NCBI GenBank assembly: GCA_019694355.1
Contig: JAIBCB010000001.1
Span: forward strand, 587,001 to 651,000
DNA: 64,000 nt
Direction of reading: 5' to 3'
Origin: Pyrinomonadaceae bacterium
GTDB lineage: Bacteria; Acidobacteriota; Blastocatellia; Pyrinomonadales; Pyrinomonadaceae
In this document: positions 54,224 through 63,734 of the stretch, in pieces
Layout: every line of letters starts with the position of its first letter
How positions within the stretch are numbered: the stretch's first letter is position 1
Translations under genes and position numbers: made by a program
The notes under the pieces: generated by a model
What the model saw: the letters and a program-made list of their open reading frames with translations, nothing else
Told to the model about the DNA's origin: nothing
Database searches by the model: none

Positions 54224-55162
54224 ATGATCGGTAAAGTTAAAAAAGTTGGCCTTTTGGGCGTGCCGCTTGGTTTCGGAGCCGGAAAGACGGGCAGCGAGCT
54301 TGGTGTGAACGCGATGAGGCTTTCAATGGTACGGGGCCGAAGGTTAGCAGACCATATTCGCGATCTTGGTTATGAATTCACCGATCATGGTGATGCTTCT
54401 ATTGTTGCTCCAAAGGAGGCAGTTGAAGGCGAAAACCCGAAACATCTTCGGGAGATGATCGCTTCGAGCGAGGCTATTATTGATGCCCTTGGCGATATAC
54501 TTGCTCGCGACGAGTTCCCCGTGATCCTCGGTGGGGACCATGCGATAGCCATTCCGACATTTTCGGCCATCTCGGCTCATTATCGGAATCGAGGTGACGA
54601 GATCGGGCTTATTTGGTTTGACGCACATTCAGATATCAATACTCCTGAAACTTCACCTTCAGGAAATGTCCACGGAATGCCGCTTGCCGTTTTGCTCGGC
54701 GTAGGTGACCGCAATTTGGTGGATCTTTGCGGGTTTGCTCCAAAACTGAATAAAAAGTACTTTGCACATGTTGGTGCCCGCGACGTTGATCCCGGCGAAC
54801 GTTCTCAGATCGAAAAATTAGGGCTTCGCGACCATTTCTTCACGATGAGCGACATCGACAAGCGTGGGATGGCTGCATGTGTCGCGGATGCCATCGAAAT
54901 CGCGTCTGCTGCGCCTGGCGGTTTTGCGGTCACATTTGATGTTGACGGTATCGATCCAAGATTCGCTCCCGGAAGCGGTACGCTTGTTCGCGGTGGTGCG
55001 ACGTACCGCGAGGCACATTTAACCCTTGAAATGATCGCCGCTAGCGGCAAAATGCGTTCATTCGAGATCGTCGAGGTAAATCCGCTGCTTGATCAGTCAA
55101 ATATCACGGTCGAGTTGGCTTGCGAACTGATCCTTTCGGCCCTCGGCAAAACTATCCTTTAA
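54224..55162 (+). CDS. rocF: Arginase
   Basis: The 312-residue enzyme of the ureohydrolase family hydrolyses arginine to ornithine and urea. The dinuclear manganese ligands lie in GGDHAIAIP, WFDAHSDINTPETSPSGNVHGMPL and TFDVDGIDP. The NVHGMPL and GGATYREAHL stretches favour arginase over agmatinase. It lies 7 bases after the HPr gene and 4 bases before ddl. Confidence 0.92.
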   Translation: MIGKVKKVGLLGVPLGFGAGKTGSELGVNAMRLSMVRGRRLADHIRDLGYEFTDHGDASIVAPKEAVEGENPKHLREMIASSEAIIDALGDILARDEFPVILGGDHAIAIPTFSAISAHYRNRGDEIGLIWFDAHSDINTPETSPSGNVHGMPLAVLLGVGDRNLVDLCGFAPKLNKKYFAHVGARDVDPGERSQIEKLGLRDHFFTMSDIDKRGMAACVADAIEIASAAPGGFAVTFDVDGIDPRFAPGSGTLVRGGATYREAHLTLEMIAASGKMRSFEIVEVNPLLDQSNITVELACELILSALGKTIL

Positions 55163-55166
55163 GTCT

Positions 55167-56282
55167 ATGAAGAAGAACCTCGCCATTATTTTCGGCGGTC
55201 GATCAGGCGAACACGAGATCGCCATTCGCTCAGCCCGAACCGTTATCGAACAGGCGGACCCGGCAAATTATCATCTCTTTCCAGTTGCGATCTCCCCAAC
55301 GGGTGAATGGCTTAGTCCTGCAGAGTCTCTTGCGATGTTTCCCGAGGACGTGAGAATCGCATTTGGACGGCAGTATGGCGAGCCGTCGGATCGGCTGCAT
55401 CTATTGACCGGAGATGCGAGTGTTGGTGGATTTACGATACCGAATGGGGGAGCTCAGCCTTTAGATTGCGTCTTTCCGGTACTGCATGGAACTTTCGGTG
55501 AAGATGGTACGATCCAAGGCCTTTTTGAGATGGCCGACGTGCCGTATATCGGTTGTGGAGTGTTGGCCTCATCGTGCGGGATGGACAAGGTGACGATGAA
55601 GACGCTCTTCCGCGAAGCGGATCTCGCTATTTGTGAATACGTGTGGTTCCTTCGGAGCGAATGGGATCAGCAGCCGGAAGGCGTCGTTCGTTCAGTCGAA
55701 GCAAAGATCGGCTATCCGTGTTTTGTGAAGCCCGCGAACTTGGGGTCTTCGGTTGGAATTACGCGGGCCGACGATGAATCGGGCCTTCGGAAAGCGATAG
55801 CGTTGGCAGCCGAATACGACCGCAAGATAATTGTCGAAGAAGGCCTTGACGTACGCGAGATCGAATGTGCCGTGCTTGGAAACGAAGATCCGAGTGCCAG
55901 CGAAGCCGGCGAATACATTATCCGCGACGAATCAAAGGCCTTCCTGGACTGGAATGAAAAATATACCGGAACGGGAAATAACGAATTCATCACACCGGCG
56001 CCGCTTTCCGCCGAACTTGCCGAAAAGATAAAGAAGTTAGCAGTGCGGGCGTTCAAGGCGATCGATGGTTCGGGCCTTGCACGCGTTGATTTTTTCCTGC
56101 GAAAGGACTCAGGGTCACTCCTCGTTAATGAAATAAACACGATGCCGGGCCTTACGGATGCTTCTGGATACCCAAAGATGTGGGAAGCCTCCGGAATGCC
56201 TTTCAGGCAAGTTATCGACCGCCTTGTCGGCCTTGCGATCGAAAGGTATGAAGATAAAAAGCGAAATCGGACCGACCGGTGA
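55167..56282 (+). CDS. ddl: D-alanine--D-alanine ligase
   Basis: The 371-residue ATP-grasp enzyme makes the D-Ala-D-Ala dipeptide for peptidoglycan. The N-terminal GGRSGEHEIAIRSA, the GTFGEDGTIQG stretch, FVKPANLGSSVGI and the magnesium-binding VNEINTMPGLT are all clear. The central insert with EDPSASEAGEYI is usual for the DdlA type. It is the last gene of the long plus-strand run; the next gene converges on it with 6 bases between stops. Confidence 0.96.
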   Translation: MKKNLAIIFGGRSGEHEIAIRSARTVIEQADPANYHLFPVAISPTGEWLSPAESLAMFPEDVRIAFGRQYGEPSDRLHLLTGDASVGGFTIPNGGAQPLDCVFPVLHGTFGEDGTIQGLFEMADVPYIGCGVLASSCGMDKVTMKTLFREADLAICEYVWFLRSEWDQQPEGVVRSVEAKIGYPCFVKPANLGSSVGITRADDESGLRKAIALAAEYDRKIIVEEGLDVREIECAVLGNEDPSASEAGEYIIRDESKAFLDWNEKYTGTGNNEFITPAPLSAELAEKIKKLAVRAFKAIDGSGLARVDFFLRKDSGSLLVNEINTMPGLTDASGYPKMWEASGMPFRQVIDRLVGLAIERYEDKKRNRTDR

Positions 56283-56288
56283 TCGGCA

Positions 56289-57236
56289 TTATTTCTTTCG
56301 CTTTGGCGCGATATAGCCTTCGCGGGTGCGGATCTTTAACCCGCCCTTTGCAACCCTTACTTCGATCGAATGGAATTTACCGTCTTCTTTAAGAGAAGAA
56401 GGCTGATATGAGAGCGTGTACTGATTCCCGAGTTCCTCAACGATGGATTCGAACGCACTCCTCATTTCTGCTCCGCCGGGTGTGGCTATGAACGTGCCGC
56501 CCGTCTTAGCCGAATAGCTCTTCAACGCATCTTGCATGAAGGCTTTTTCCTGAGGCGGTGCGTCTTTCGGCGACATATCGACGGTGTATATCAAAGCCCC
56601 GACATCAAGCGCCGCCGTTAGGGCCTTTTTCTGGGAAAACCTACTGGTGTTATCGGCACCATCCGAGATGACAATGATCGCGCGCCGCTTCTCAGGCCGA
56701 CCGGAGAGCATTTTAGCGGCAGCTGCGACGGCATCATTCAAAGACGTCATTCCATCGGCCTTCAGATCATAAAAGACATCAGGGAGATCGCGGCTCGCTT
56801 CAAAATCCCGAAGAACTCGCACTTTGCTATCGAAGCTCGCGACGGCCGCAAAATCCTGGCCACGAAGTCCTTCAAGAAACTTTATCGCAGCGCTCCGAGC
56901 GTTGCTGATGCGGTACTCCATACTGCCGGAAGTGTCGATCAGGATGACCGCTGCGAATGGCGTGGACTCGGCGGAAAAAGAGTCGATCTTTTGAGGCTTG
57001 CCGTCGTCGAAGATCGTAAAAAGCTTTTGGTCCAGACCCGTAACAGCTTGGCCGTTTCGATCGGTAATATAGACGTTTGCAATGACTACCGACGAATCCA
57101 CGCTGATGATGTCATCATCGTCGGTTTGAGCCCTTGTTTCAACGGCCAATGCTCCAATGAGAAGAATCGCTATAACGAGCAAGGTGCACCGTGTACTCAG
57201 GAAACTTGGCCGATACGGTTGCAGGAAAGATTTCAT
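56289..57236 (-). CDS. Secreted VWA-domain protein, acidobacterial VWFA-related type
   Basis: The 315-residue protein has a signal peptide or anchor (about residues 17-36). A small beta domain follows with VDSSVVIANVYITDRNGQAV, typical of VWFA-related proteins common in Acidobacteriota. A von Willebrand A domain (about 92-290) has the MIDAS motif DTSGS, later SLND and SDGADN. The C terminus has YTLSYQPSS and IRTREGY, which also fit that group. The metal site looks intact, so ligand binding is likely. It is last of a run with two unknown secreted proteins and a glycosyltransferase; its ATG overlaps the previous stop (ATGA). Confidence 0.88.
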   Translation of the reverse strand: MKSFLQPYRPSFLSTRCTLLVIAILLIGALAVETRAQTDDDDIISVDSSVVIANVYITDRNGQAVTGLDQKLFTIFDDGKPQKIDSFSAESTPFAAVILIDTSGSMEYRISNARSAAIKFLEGLRGQDFAAVASFDSKVRVLRDFEASRDLPDVFYDLKADGMTSLNDAVAAAAKMLSGRPEKRRAIIVISDGADNTSRFSQKKALTAALDVGALIYTVDMSPKDAPPQEKAFMQDALKSYSAKTGGTFIATPGGAEMRSAFESIVEELGNQYTLSYQPSSLKEDGKFHSIEVRVAKGGLKIRTREGYIAPKRKK

Positions 57237-57793
57237 TGATAGGATCTGAGCTTGCGGGCGAGTCTGAGAACTTCCGCAGTCGATTCAATAGCAGAGGCTG
57301 AAACAGTAAACCTGGTCGTTTTATGAAGTTCAGCGACCATCGCCTTTGCCGCGGCCTCCAACTCCTTGGCGGTCGCTAACGGCGTTTCCCCAAGACCTTT
57401 GTCCGACGGTTCGCTCAAAAGATCATCAGCATCGCCGCCAAGGTCATCAAGCACCTCTTCGGTCAGCTTTGCGAGTTCGACGAGATGATCTCGATCTTGT
57501 GTTGAGAGGGCCGAGGTCTTCTCGATGGAGGATTCGATCTGGCCCGACAGCTTAGCGATCTGATCGCCATTGTCGAGCATTTCTTCAAAATCCTTCTTCT
57601 TTTTCTCGATCTGCATTCGCACTATCATGTCGCGAACACCGTTCGGCGGATCTTCTTGTCGAGATCGACGAGGAAAAAGAGGTGTTTCCTCGTTCGGGCG
57701 ATCCTGTCCATACGACATTCCGGCCGCAACGAAAAGGGCCCCCATCAAGAATAGAAATGTGAAAACACTACGGCCCATCGTCCTTAGGTACAT
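57233..57793 (-). CDS. Secreted helical protein, unknown
   Basis: The 186-residue product has a signal peptide ending in SYGQ and then mostly charged helices (VRMQIEKKKKDFEEMLDNGDQIAKLSGQIESS and further). A start at 57778 would give a shorter, equally good signal peptide. No family or motif was recognised. It overlaps the upstream gene by 26 bases and the VWA gene by four, so the three are probably translated from one mRNA. Confidence 0.65.
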   Translation of the reverse strand: MYLRTMGRSVFTFLFLMGALFVAAGMSYGQDRPNEETPLFPRRSRQEDPPNGVRDMIVRMQIEKKKKDFEEMLDNGDQIAKLSGQIESSIEKTSALSTQDRDHLVELAKLTEEVLDDLGGDADDLLSEPSDKGLGETPLATAKELEAAAKAMVAELHKTTRFTVSASAIESTAEVLRLARKLRSYQ

Positions 57794-58415
57794 CCTGAAC
57801 GGGATCTGGAGAGGTTCCGGTAACCGACTCGATCAATTTTGATAAGAACTCATCTTCGATCACCCCCGAGCTTGGAACGGTCAGCCATTCCGAAGTTAGA
57901 CCGTTTCCGGCACGGCCCTCTATCTTTGCGTTGACAGCAACCTTGTTCTGGACGCCATCGATCGTTTGAACATCGATAGTGAGCGTGTATTGGGCCCTGG
58001 TCCAAGCCGTATCTGGGTCGGCAACGACACCAACCCGGCTAAGTTCGCCCCTTGTGAGGACGATGCCTTTTGCAAAAACGAAGGGCTGGGTGACTATATA
58101 ACCGTCAGATATCCGGGACGAGGCTTCATCGATAACGATCTTCTTGTCCCGGAGGACTTCCTGAATGGAATTAATAAGCGAACCGCGCCGCGATGCGAGT
58201 TTGTAGGGGTTTGGGAGGAGTGAACGAACCTTTGTCTTGCCTTTTCCCCAATCAAAGGAGCGTGAAACATCGCTCGGACGGCTCGTTGGGCTTCCTTCCT
58301 GCTTGATCTTTTCGGTCTGCGAGTCGATTCCTTTTTGCGCGACGACAGGCAGAGCCATGCATAAAGCCCCAAATAATACCGCAACGACTTTCGAAAAGAG
58401 TTCTGTTTGCTTCAC
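57768..58415 (-). CDS. Secreted protein, unknown
   Basis: GTG 58415 is taken as the start because the product then begins with a signal peptide (VKQTELFSKVVAVLFGALCMAL.., cut after VAQ). A longer frame to 58529 would overlap the glycosyltransferase gene. The 215-residue product has a Ser/Lys-rich head and then a compact domain with SLINSIQEVL, IVTQPFVFAKG and TLTIDVQTIDGVQNKVAVNA. This recalls small envelope lipoproteins with a BamC-like or similar fold, but no assignment can be made. Confidence 0.6.
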   Translation of the reverse strand: MKQTELFSKVVAVLFGALCMALPVVAQKGIDSQTEKIKQEGSPTSRPSDVSRSFDWGKGKTKVRSLLPNPYKLASRRGSLINSIQEVLRDKKIVIDEASSRISDGYIVTQPFVFAKGIVLTRGELSRVGVVADPDTAWTRAQYTLTIDVQTIDGVQNKVAVNAKIEGRAGNGLTSEWLTVPSSGVIEDEFLSKLIESVTGTSPDPVQDVPKDDGP

Positions 58416-58498
58416 AAATCTAATATGACACAAAACCGCAGAAACGCTGAATCTTTGGATGTTCCTGAATCGGTTAAAGTTGTAGGCACCAGCAGAAT

Positions 58499-59260
58499 TT
58501 ATCCGGCGTTCGCACGATTCATTTGCCAAAGGAGCGCGTTCTTCAAGAACACATTGTAGGCCCCAAAACCGGCGATTATCAGCCCTTGCGTACCGTCGAG
58601 GAAACCGGCGCGCAGAATGTAGTCACGGAGGAATGAGAAGAGCGGAGCCGTCGCGATCTTGACCACTGAGGCTTTTCTGCCTGAGTCGAACATCGCCTGG
58701 GCCGAAAGAGGAGCGTATCGCTCCTGGATCATTTTGGCATGCTCAGCAATGTCATCGCAGGTAAAGTGTAAAAGGTCAGACCTAAACTCTGCTATGTAGG
58801 CATCAGCGTCCATTTTGACCGACTCGTGGACAACGTCGTTCGACCAACGGCCCTTTCTGCGGTCAAACAAGCGAAGCTGGCGGTCAGGATACCACCCGCC
58901 GTGGCGGATCTTTCGTCCGCAATAGACGGCAAGGCGAGGAACCCTGTATCCTTCAGCCATTTTGCCAGTTGCCATCGCTGCCTTGATCTCCTTCTGCAGG
59001 TCTTCAGTAACCTCTTCATCCGCATCTAGGCTGAAGATCAGATCGTTTGCGGCGGCCTCAACTGCAAACTGCTTCTGAGGTCCAAATCCAAGCCACTCCT
59101 GCTCAACGACACGAGCACCAAACTCGGTAGCGACCTCTTTTGTCTTATCTGTGCTTCCGGAATCGACCACGACTATTTCATCAGCCCAATTGACCGATCT
59201 CATAGCTCGGGCAATGTTCTTCTCTTCGTTGAGGGTAATGATGACGGCGGAGATCTTCAC
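58499..59260 (-). CDS. GT2-family glycosyltransferase (LPS core WaaE/KdtX type)
   Basis: The 253-residue enzyme is a GT-A fold glycosyltransferase. ISAVIITLNEEKNIARA and VVVDSGSTDKT mark the nucleotide-sugar domain, and LDADEEV is the metal-binding DxD-type motif. Downstream GWYPDRQLRLF and VVHESV are typical of the WaaE/KdtX group that adds a sugar to the LPS core or related glycans. The C-terminal part has amphipathic helices. An LPS role fits the Lpt genes in this window but is not proven. Confidence 0.88.
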   Translation of the reverse strand: MKISAVIITLNEEKNIARAMRSVNWADEIVVVDSGSTDKTKEVATEFGARVVEQEWLGFGPQKQFAVEAAANDLIFSLDADEEVTEDLQKEIKAAMATGKMAEGYRVPRLAVYCGRKIRHGGWYPDRQLRLFDRRKGRWSNDVVHESVKMDADAYIAEFRSDLLHFTCDDIAEHAKMIQERYAPLSAQAMFDSGRKASVVKIATAPLFSFLRDYILRAGFLDGTQGLIIAGFGAYNVFLKNALLWQMNRANAG

Positions 59261-59294
59261 AGCGAGGATTTTCGCAAACTTCCGCGAAAATACG

Positions 59295-59334
59295 AAAAGG
59301 GCTGCAAACCAAATTTGGCTTGCAGCCCCTTTTC
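59295..59334 (-). terminator. Rho-independent terminator after the TolC-like gene
   Basis: On the minus strand GGGGCTGCAAGCC/GGTTTGCAGCCC forms a long stem followed by TTTTCG. It lies 23 bases after the TolC-like stop and separates that gene from the glycosyltransferase. Confidence 0.75.
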
Positions 59335-59356
59335 GGTGCCAACGAAGGAATACTAA

Positions 59357-61141
59357 CTATTTTATATCGACCGGTCGATCGATCGTGATATTGTGTTCGC
59401 GGAAAGAAGTTGCCGTAGCGCGTTCCCGATCGGCAACAGCCTTGGCATAATCAGTTTCTGCACGTATCTCCGCATTTTGCGCCGCTAGTAGGGCATTTTC
59501 ACGCTGGAAAAGAAGGAACGTCGTCGAGCGGCCCGCATCGTAAAGCTTTCTTTCTCCCGCAAGCTGCGTTTCTGCGCTCTGTCGGGCCCTGCGGGCGGTG
59601 TCAACCCTAAGCCGTGCCGTCTCGACCGCTTGGACGGCATTACGAACATCTGTGAGAACTGTCTCTTCCTGAGCACGAGTTTGAGCCGCTAGACGCTCGC
59701 CCGTGATCTGAGCACCAGCAAGGTTTGCCTTTGCCGTACGGTTAAAGAACGGAAAGGAAAACGTTACACCAATAGAGTAGTTTGGAGCATCGCTTCTGAA
59801 CATATTTCCCATCGAGCGATTGAAAGCTCCGACGAAATATGGAGGCGAGCCAGGTATCGTCAAAAGCGGATTCGGAAGCTGCGAACCAGGAGCGAATAAC
59901 GTATTCAGCTTTTGCCGCAAGATCTCATCGTTTCCAGTAAATTGAGGGATCAGGCTGTTCGCGGTAGATACATTGCCGCGTGCGATACCGTCAAGCGAGA
60001 AGGTCGTGTTGAGATCGATCTGCGGCTTTGCCTGGTTCTTGTAGAACCGAACGTCCAGGTCGTTGATCTCTCGTTGCAGCTTCAGACGGCGAAGCTCGAA
60101 CCGATTATCGAAGGCATCGTTTATTGCGGCATTGATATCAGAAGGCAATGGTGCGACCTTTGGCGAATCGGTGGGCACTATTGCCTGTGCCCATTCCGGT
60201 GCAAGGGCATCGCGGATCACGAGCTTTTTCAAAGTGTTTTCAGCCACCCCGACCTGCTGCGTTGCGAGAAGCAGATCGCCCTCGCGGTTCGCAAGCTCCG
60301 TCTCGACCTCCGCTTTCTCGAGCGGGGCGGCGGCTCCGGCATCGATCTTAGCTGTTATCTGACGCAGATTTTCGCGGGCAAGCTCAACGTTTGCCTTCTG
60401 ATTCTGCTGATTGCGTAAAGCAAAGACAAGGTCCCAATATGCTTGCTGAACGCTAGTGATCGTGTTCGTCGCTTGCAGCTGGAAGTCAGAGTCCGACTGT
60501 TGGAGTTGCTTCTTCGCGATCTTGATCTGCCGCCGCGTGCTGTCGATACTAAAATTTCTAAGGAGCGGCTGCGTAAAGTTAAAGCCGAGCTGCGATGAAT
60601 ATATCGCAGAGCTGCCGGATGAAAGTCCGCCGGACGTAACCTGGGCCTGAGCGAACGCATTCTCCGTGCGCGTGTTATTAAAAAAACCTTGGATCGTACC
60701 GCCGCCAGGCTTGATCCTTTGGTTGATATTACCGTTTAGCCGAATATCATTCGTCCCTTGCTGGCCGGTGGAAGAGGAATGAGAGAATGTCGGTTGGAAC
60801 GTAAAGACCGGGTCGTAAAGACCGCGGAGGCCGCGAACTGTGGTGTCGGCTATCCGAACATCCGTTCTCGACACTTCGATATCATTATTATTCGCAAGAG
60901 CCCGCTTGATGGCATCGTCAAGGGATAGCGTCAGCGGCGATGCAGTTTGGATACCGATACGCGACGTCGTAGATGGCGTGTACGCGTCAGCCGAAGTGCT
61001 CGTGGCCACGGATCGCGTCGCTGAGGCGACATCTGATGCCGTTCTTTCCGACTCTTGGGATAAGCCCGTGGCCGTAATGGCCCCGATCATGCCTAGAACG
61101 GGCAATATGAGCGAATATTTTGTTGGGCGACGTAAGGTCAT
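59357..61141 (-). CDS. TolC-family outer membrane efflux protein
   Basis: The 594-residue protein has an N-terminal signal peptide (about 10-28), a non-conserved head (about 30-65) and two TolC-like halves, each with beta-barrel and long helical parts. Typical stretches are LSLDDAIKRALANNNDIEV near residue 71, NFTQPLLRN, QAYWDLVFA and, in the second half, VTFSFPFFNRTAKANLAGAQI and AVQAVETARLRVDTARRA. It is an outer membrane channel for tripartite exporters. The MacA/MacB-like exporter at 15.5-20.5 kb may use it, though the genes are far apart. Confidence 0.93.
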   Translation of the reverse strand: MTLRRPTKYSLILPVLGMIGAITATGLSQESERTASDVASATRSVATSTSADAYTPSTTSRIGIQTASPLTLSLDDAIKRALANNNDIEVSRTDVRIADTTVRGLRGLYDPVFTFQPTFSHSSSTGQQGTNDIRLNGNINQRIKPGGGTIQGFFNNTRTENAFAQAQVTSGGLSSGSSAIYSSQLGFNFTQPLLRNFSIDSTRRQIKIAKKQLQQSDSDFQLQATNTITSVQQAYWDLVFALRNQQNQKANVELARENLRQITAKIDAGAAAPLEKAEVETELANREGDLLLATQQVGVAENTLKKLVIRDALAPEWAQAIVPTDSPKVAPLPSDINAAINDAFDNRFELRRLKLQREINDLDVRFYKNQAKPQIDLNTTFSLDGIARGNVSTANSLIPQFTGNDEILRQKLNTLFAPGSQLPNPLLTIPGSPPYFVGAFNRSMGNMFRSDAPNYSIGVTFSFPFFNRTAKANLAGAQITGERLAAQTRAQEETVLTDVRNAVQAVETARLRVDTARRARQSAETQLAGERKLYDAGRSTTFLLFQRENALLAAQNAEIRAETDYAKAVADRERATATSFREHNITIDRPVDIK

Positions 61142-61262
61142 CTATTTATTGCTCCGGTATATGTGCGAGATACAAGTTTACCGTAAAAAATCTAAACGGG
61201 TATTACGCCGACAAAATTTTGTTTGTTTCAACTATCTTCCAGCTGACGTAAAGTTTTGCAAA

Positions 61263-61291
61263 TTGAGTTTCGCACCGCAATTTAGTATCTT
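61263..61291 (+). promoter_or_regulatory. Putative sigma70-type promoter for gap
   Basis: TTGAGT (61263-61268) and TATCTT (61286-61291) are 17 bases apart, 44 bases before the gap ATG, which has the ribosome site AAAGGAG. The 194-base divergent region to the TolC-like gene holds nothing else that I recognise. Confidence 0.4.
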
Positions 61292-61335
61292 AGGCGTTTA
61301 ATACAACGCACTTTTTCGAAAGGAGACTTTATAAA

Positions 61336-62343
61336 ATGGGGATCAAAGTTGGCATAAACGGTTTCGGCAGGATCGGACGGTCTGTTGTCAGAACCTGGCT
61401 CAATGACAACGACATCGACCTTGTGGCCGTAAACGATCTTACGGACACCAAGACATTGGCACATTTGCTCAAATACGACTCCGTTATGGGCAATCTCGCG
61501 CACAAGATCACGGCTGGTGACGGTTCGATCACAGTTGAAGGCGACACGTTTAAGGTGTTTAGCGAGAAAGATCCCGCCGCCATCGACTGGGAATCGGTCG
61601 GTGCGGAGATCGTTATTGAGTCCACGGGCCGATTTACGAATGCGGCCGACGCAGCCAAGCATCTTCGCGGTTCGGTGAAGAAGGTGGTTGTATCGGCACC
61701 CGCAAAAGGTGAAGACGTGACCGTTGCACTCGGGGTAAATGAAGAAGCCTATGATCCGGCCAATCATCACATAATCTCTAATGCCTCTTGCACGACGAAC
61801 TGCCTTGCACCGCTGGCAAAGGTGATTCACGACCGCTTCGGCATCAAGAATGCGTTGATGAACACGATCCACAGCTATACGAACGATCAGCAACTGCTTG
61901 ATCTTCCGCATAAAGATCTACGCAGGGCCAGGGCCGCCGCGATCTCGATGATCCCGACCTCGACCGGAGCGGCAAAAGCGGTCGCACTCGTGATCCCGGA
62001 GTTGAAAGGCCGTTTTGAAGGCATTTCGATCCGCGTTCCGACCCCGAATGTCTCAATTGTTGACGTCGTATTCAATGTCGACAAGGCGACCACAAAGGAC
62101 GAGGTCAACAATGCATTCCGTGAGGAGGCAGCAGGCCGCTTGAAAGGCATCCTGTCGGTCAGCGACGAGCCGCTCGTTTCGATCGACTATCGCGGCAACT
62201 CGCACTCCTCGATCGTTGATTCCGAATACACGACCGTCCTGGACGGCAATACGATCAAGGTTCTGTCGTGGTATGACAACGAATGGGGCTATTCGTGCCG
62301 TGTGCGCGACCTTGTCCGCTATATCGCATCGAAGGGTATCTAA
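61336..62343 (+). CDS. gap: Glyceraldehyde-3-phosphate dehydrogenase, type I
   Basis: The 335-residue glycolytic enzyme oxidises glyceraldehyde 3-phosphate to 1,3-bisphosphoglycerate with [11 protein letters not shown] marks the dinucleotide site. The catalytic cysteine is Cys152 in [12 protein letters not shown], and the histidine is in the later [19 protein letters not shown] is the C-terminal family signature. The ribosome site AAAGGAG is strong. It is followed by pgk, the next enzyme of the pathway. Confidence 0.98.
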   Translation: MGIKVGINGFGRIGRSVVRTWLNDNDIDLVAVNDLTDTKTLAHLLKYDSVMGNLAHKITAGDGSITVEGDTFKVFSEKDPAAIDWESVGAEIVIESTGRFTNAADAAKHLRGSVKKVVVSAPAKGEDVTVALGVNEEAYDPANHHIISNASCTTNCLAPLAKVIHDRFGIKNALMNTIHSYTNDQQLLDLPHKDLRRARAAAISMIPTSTGAAKAVALVIPELKGRFEGISIRVPTPNVSIVDVVFNVDKATTKDEVNNAFREEAAGRLKGILSVSDEPLVSIDYRGNSHSSIVDSEYTTVLDGNTIKVLSWYDNEWGYSCRVRDLVRYIASKGI

Positions 62344-62374
62344 GGGGGCCGCTATTGGCAAAAAGGAAACCTTA

Positions 62375-62464
62375 ATGAAGTTTTTTAAGATCTCCATCTC
62401 CTTCTTGATGGCGGCGGCATTTTTGTCGGCCGCCATCGATGTCTCTGACCAGAAAGGGACATAA
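62375..62464 (+). CDS. Possible 29-residue signal-peptide-like ORF between gap and pgk
   Basis: An ATG with AAGGAAA upstream opens MKFFKISISFLMAAAFLSAA followed by nine residues and a stop 14 bases before pgk. The peptide is a bare signal sequence. The DNA also holds a perfect 9-bp stem GATGGCGGC/GCCGCCATC (62407-62415 and 62429-62437). It may be a leader peptide, a remnant of a lost secreted protein, or chance. Confidence 0.3.
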   Translation: MKFFKISISFLMAAAFLSAAIDVSDQKGT

Positions 62465-62478
62465 CACTTTAACGATCA

Positions 62479-63723
62479 ATGCAGAAGAAAACGATAAAAG
62501 ATATCGATGTAGATGGACAGCGTGTTTTCGTAAGGGTCGATTTCAACGTTCCCGTGAACAATGGCGCTGTTACGGACGATACCCGAATCCGTGCGGCAAT
62601 TCCGACTATTCGCGATCTTGCTGGGCGCGGTGCAAAAGTGATCCTCGCTTCGCATCTAGGACGTCCACTCAAGGAGCAAAAAAAAGCAGAAGAAGCGGGG
62701 AAGCCGTTCGACCCTGAGAAGTTCTCGCTTCAACCCATATTTAACAGGTTGAAAGAATTGACCAGCGATATCCCTGAGGTCAAGAGCCTCGCTTTTGCGC
62801 CTAATTGCATAGGCGACGTTGTTCTGCAGGCCGCTAATGCTCTTGGTGAAGGCGATGTCCTGCTGCTCGAGAATCTCCGTCTCCATGCCGGCGAAGAGAA
62901 GAATGACGAGAAGTTTGCGGCGAATCTTGCGTCGCTTTGCGATATCTACGTTAACGATGCGTTCGGAACTGCCCATCGAGCACACGCATCCACGGAAGGA
63001 ATCACACATTTTGTCGAGACGTGCGTCGCCGGGCTTTTGATGGAAAAGGAACTTGATTATCTTGGGCGTGTCCTCAATGCTCCGGAGCGTCCGTTTGTTG
63101 CGATCCTTGGCGGTGCAAAAGTATCGGACAAGATCCCCGTGATCGATTCGCTGATCGAACGCAAAGTGGACAAATTGCTTATCGGTGGTGCGATGGCATA
63201 CACCTTTTTCAAAGCGAACGGCTACACCGTCGGCAAGTCCCTCGTCGAGAACGATAAGCTTGAAACGGCAAGAGAGATCGAGGCACGAGCAAAGGAAGCG
63301 AATGTCGAGTTGCTGCTGCCGACAGACCACCAAGTGGTTGACAGCGCTGATCCGCTCAATTCGCAAAAGACGATCCCGATAGATTTTACGAACGCGGGCC
63401 ATGTCGGCCTCGATATAGGCATCGAGACCGCGGCCATTTTCGCGAATGCTCTCGACGGTGCAAAGACGATCGTTTGGAATGGCCCAATGGGAATGTTCGA
63501 GGAGAAGCCTTTCGATCAAGGGACCATCGCGGTCGCGAAGGCAGTTGCAGAGGCGACCGACAATGGTGCGATCTCGATCGTTGGTGGAGGCGATTCAGTC
63601 GCGGCAATAAAACAGGCAGGTTTGGAAGGCCATATTTCACACATTTCAACCGGCGGTGGCGCTACTCTCGAGTTTCTCGCAGGCGATGTTTTGCCCGGTG
63701 TCGCCGCTTTGGATGATAACTGA
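62479..63723 (+). CDS. pgk: Phosphoglycerate kinase
   Basis: The 414-residue glycolytic enzyme transfers phosphate from 1,3-bisphosphoglycerate to ADP. VRVDFNVP, SHLGRP, the ENLRLHAGEE stretch, KVSDKIPVID, WNGPMGMFE and the C-terminal ISTGGGATLEFL are family signatures. It lies 135 bases after gap in the same direction, with a hairpin between, so the two are probably one transcript with processing or attenuation between them. Confidence 0.97.
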   Translation: MQKKTIKDIDVDGQRVFVRVDFNVPVNNGAVTDDTRIRAAIPTIRDLAGRGAKVILASHLGRPLKEQKKAEEAGKPFDPEKFSLQPIFNRLKELTSDIPEVKSLAFAPNCIGDVVLQAANALGEGDVLLLENLRLHAGEEKNDEKFAANLASLCDIYVNDAFGTAHRAHASTEGITHFVETCVAGLLMEKELDYLGRVLNAPERPFVAILGGAKVSDKIPVIDSLIERKVDKLLIGGAMAYTFFKANGYTVGKSLVENDKLETAREIEARAKEANVELLLPTDHQVVDSADPLNSQKTIPIDFTNAGHVGLDIGIETAAIFANALDGAKTIVWNGPMGMFEEKPFDQGTIAVAKAVAEATDNGAISIVGGGDSVAAIKQAGLEGHISHISTGGGATLEFLAGDVLPGVAALDDN

Positions 63724-63734
63724 CCTAATATCGG

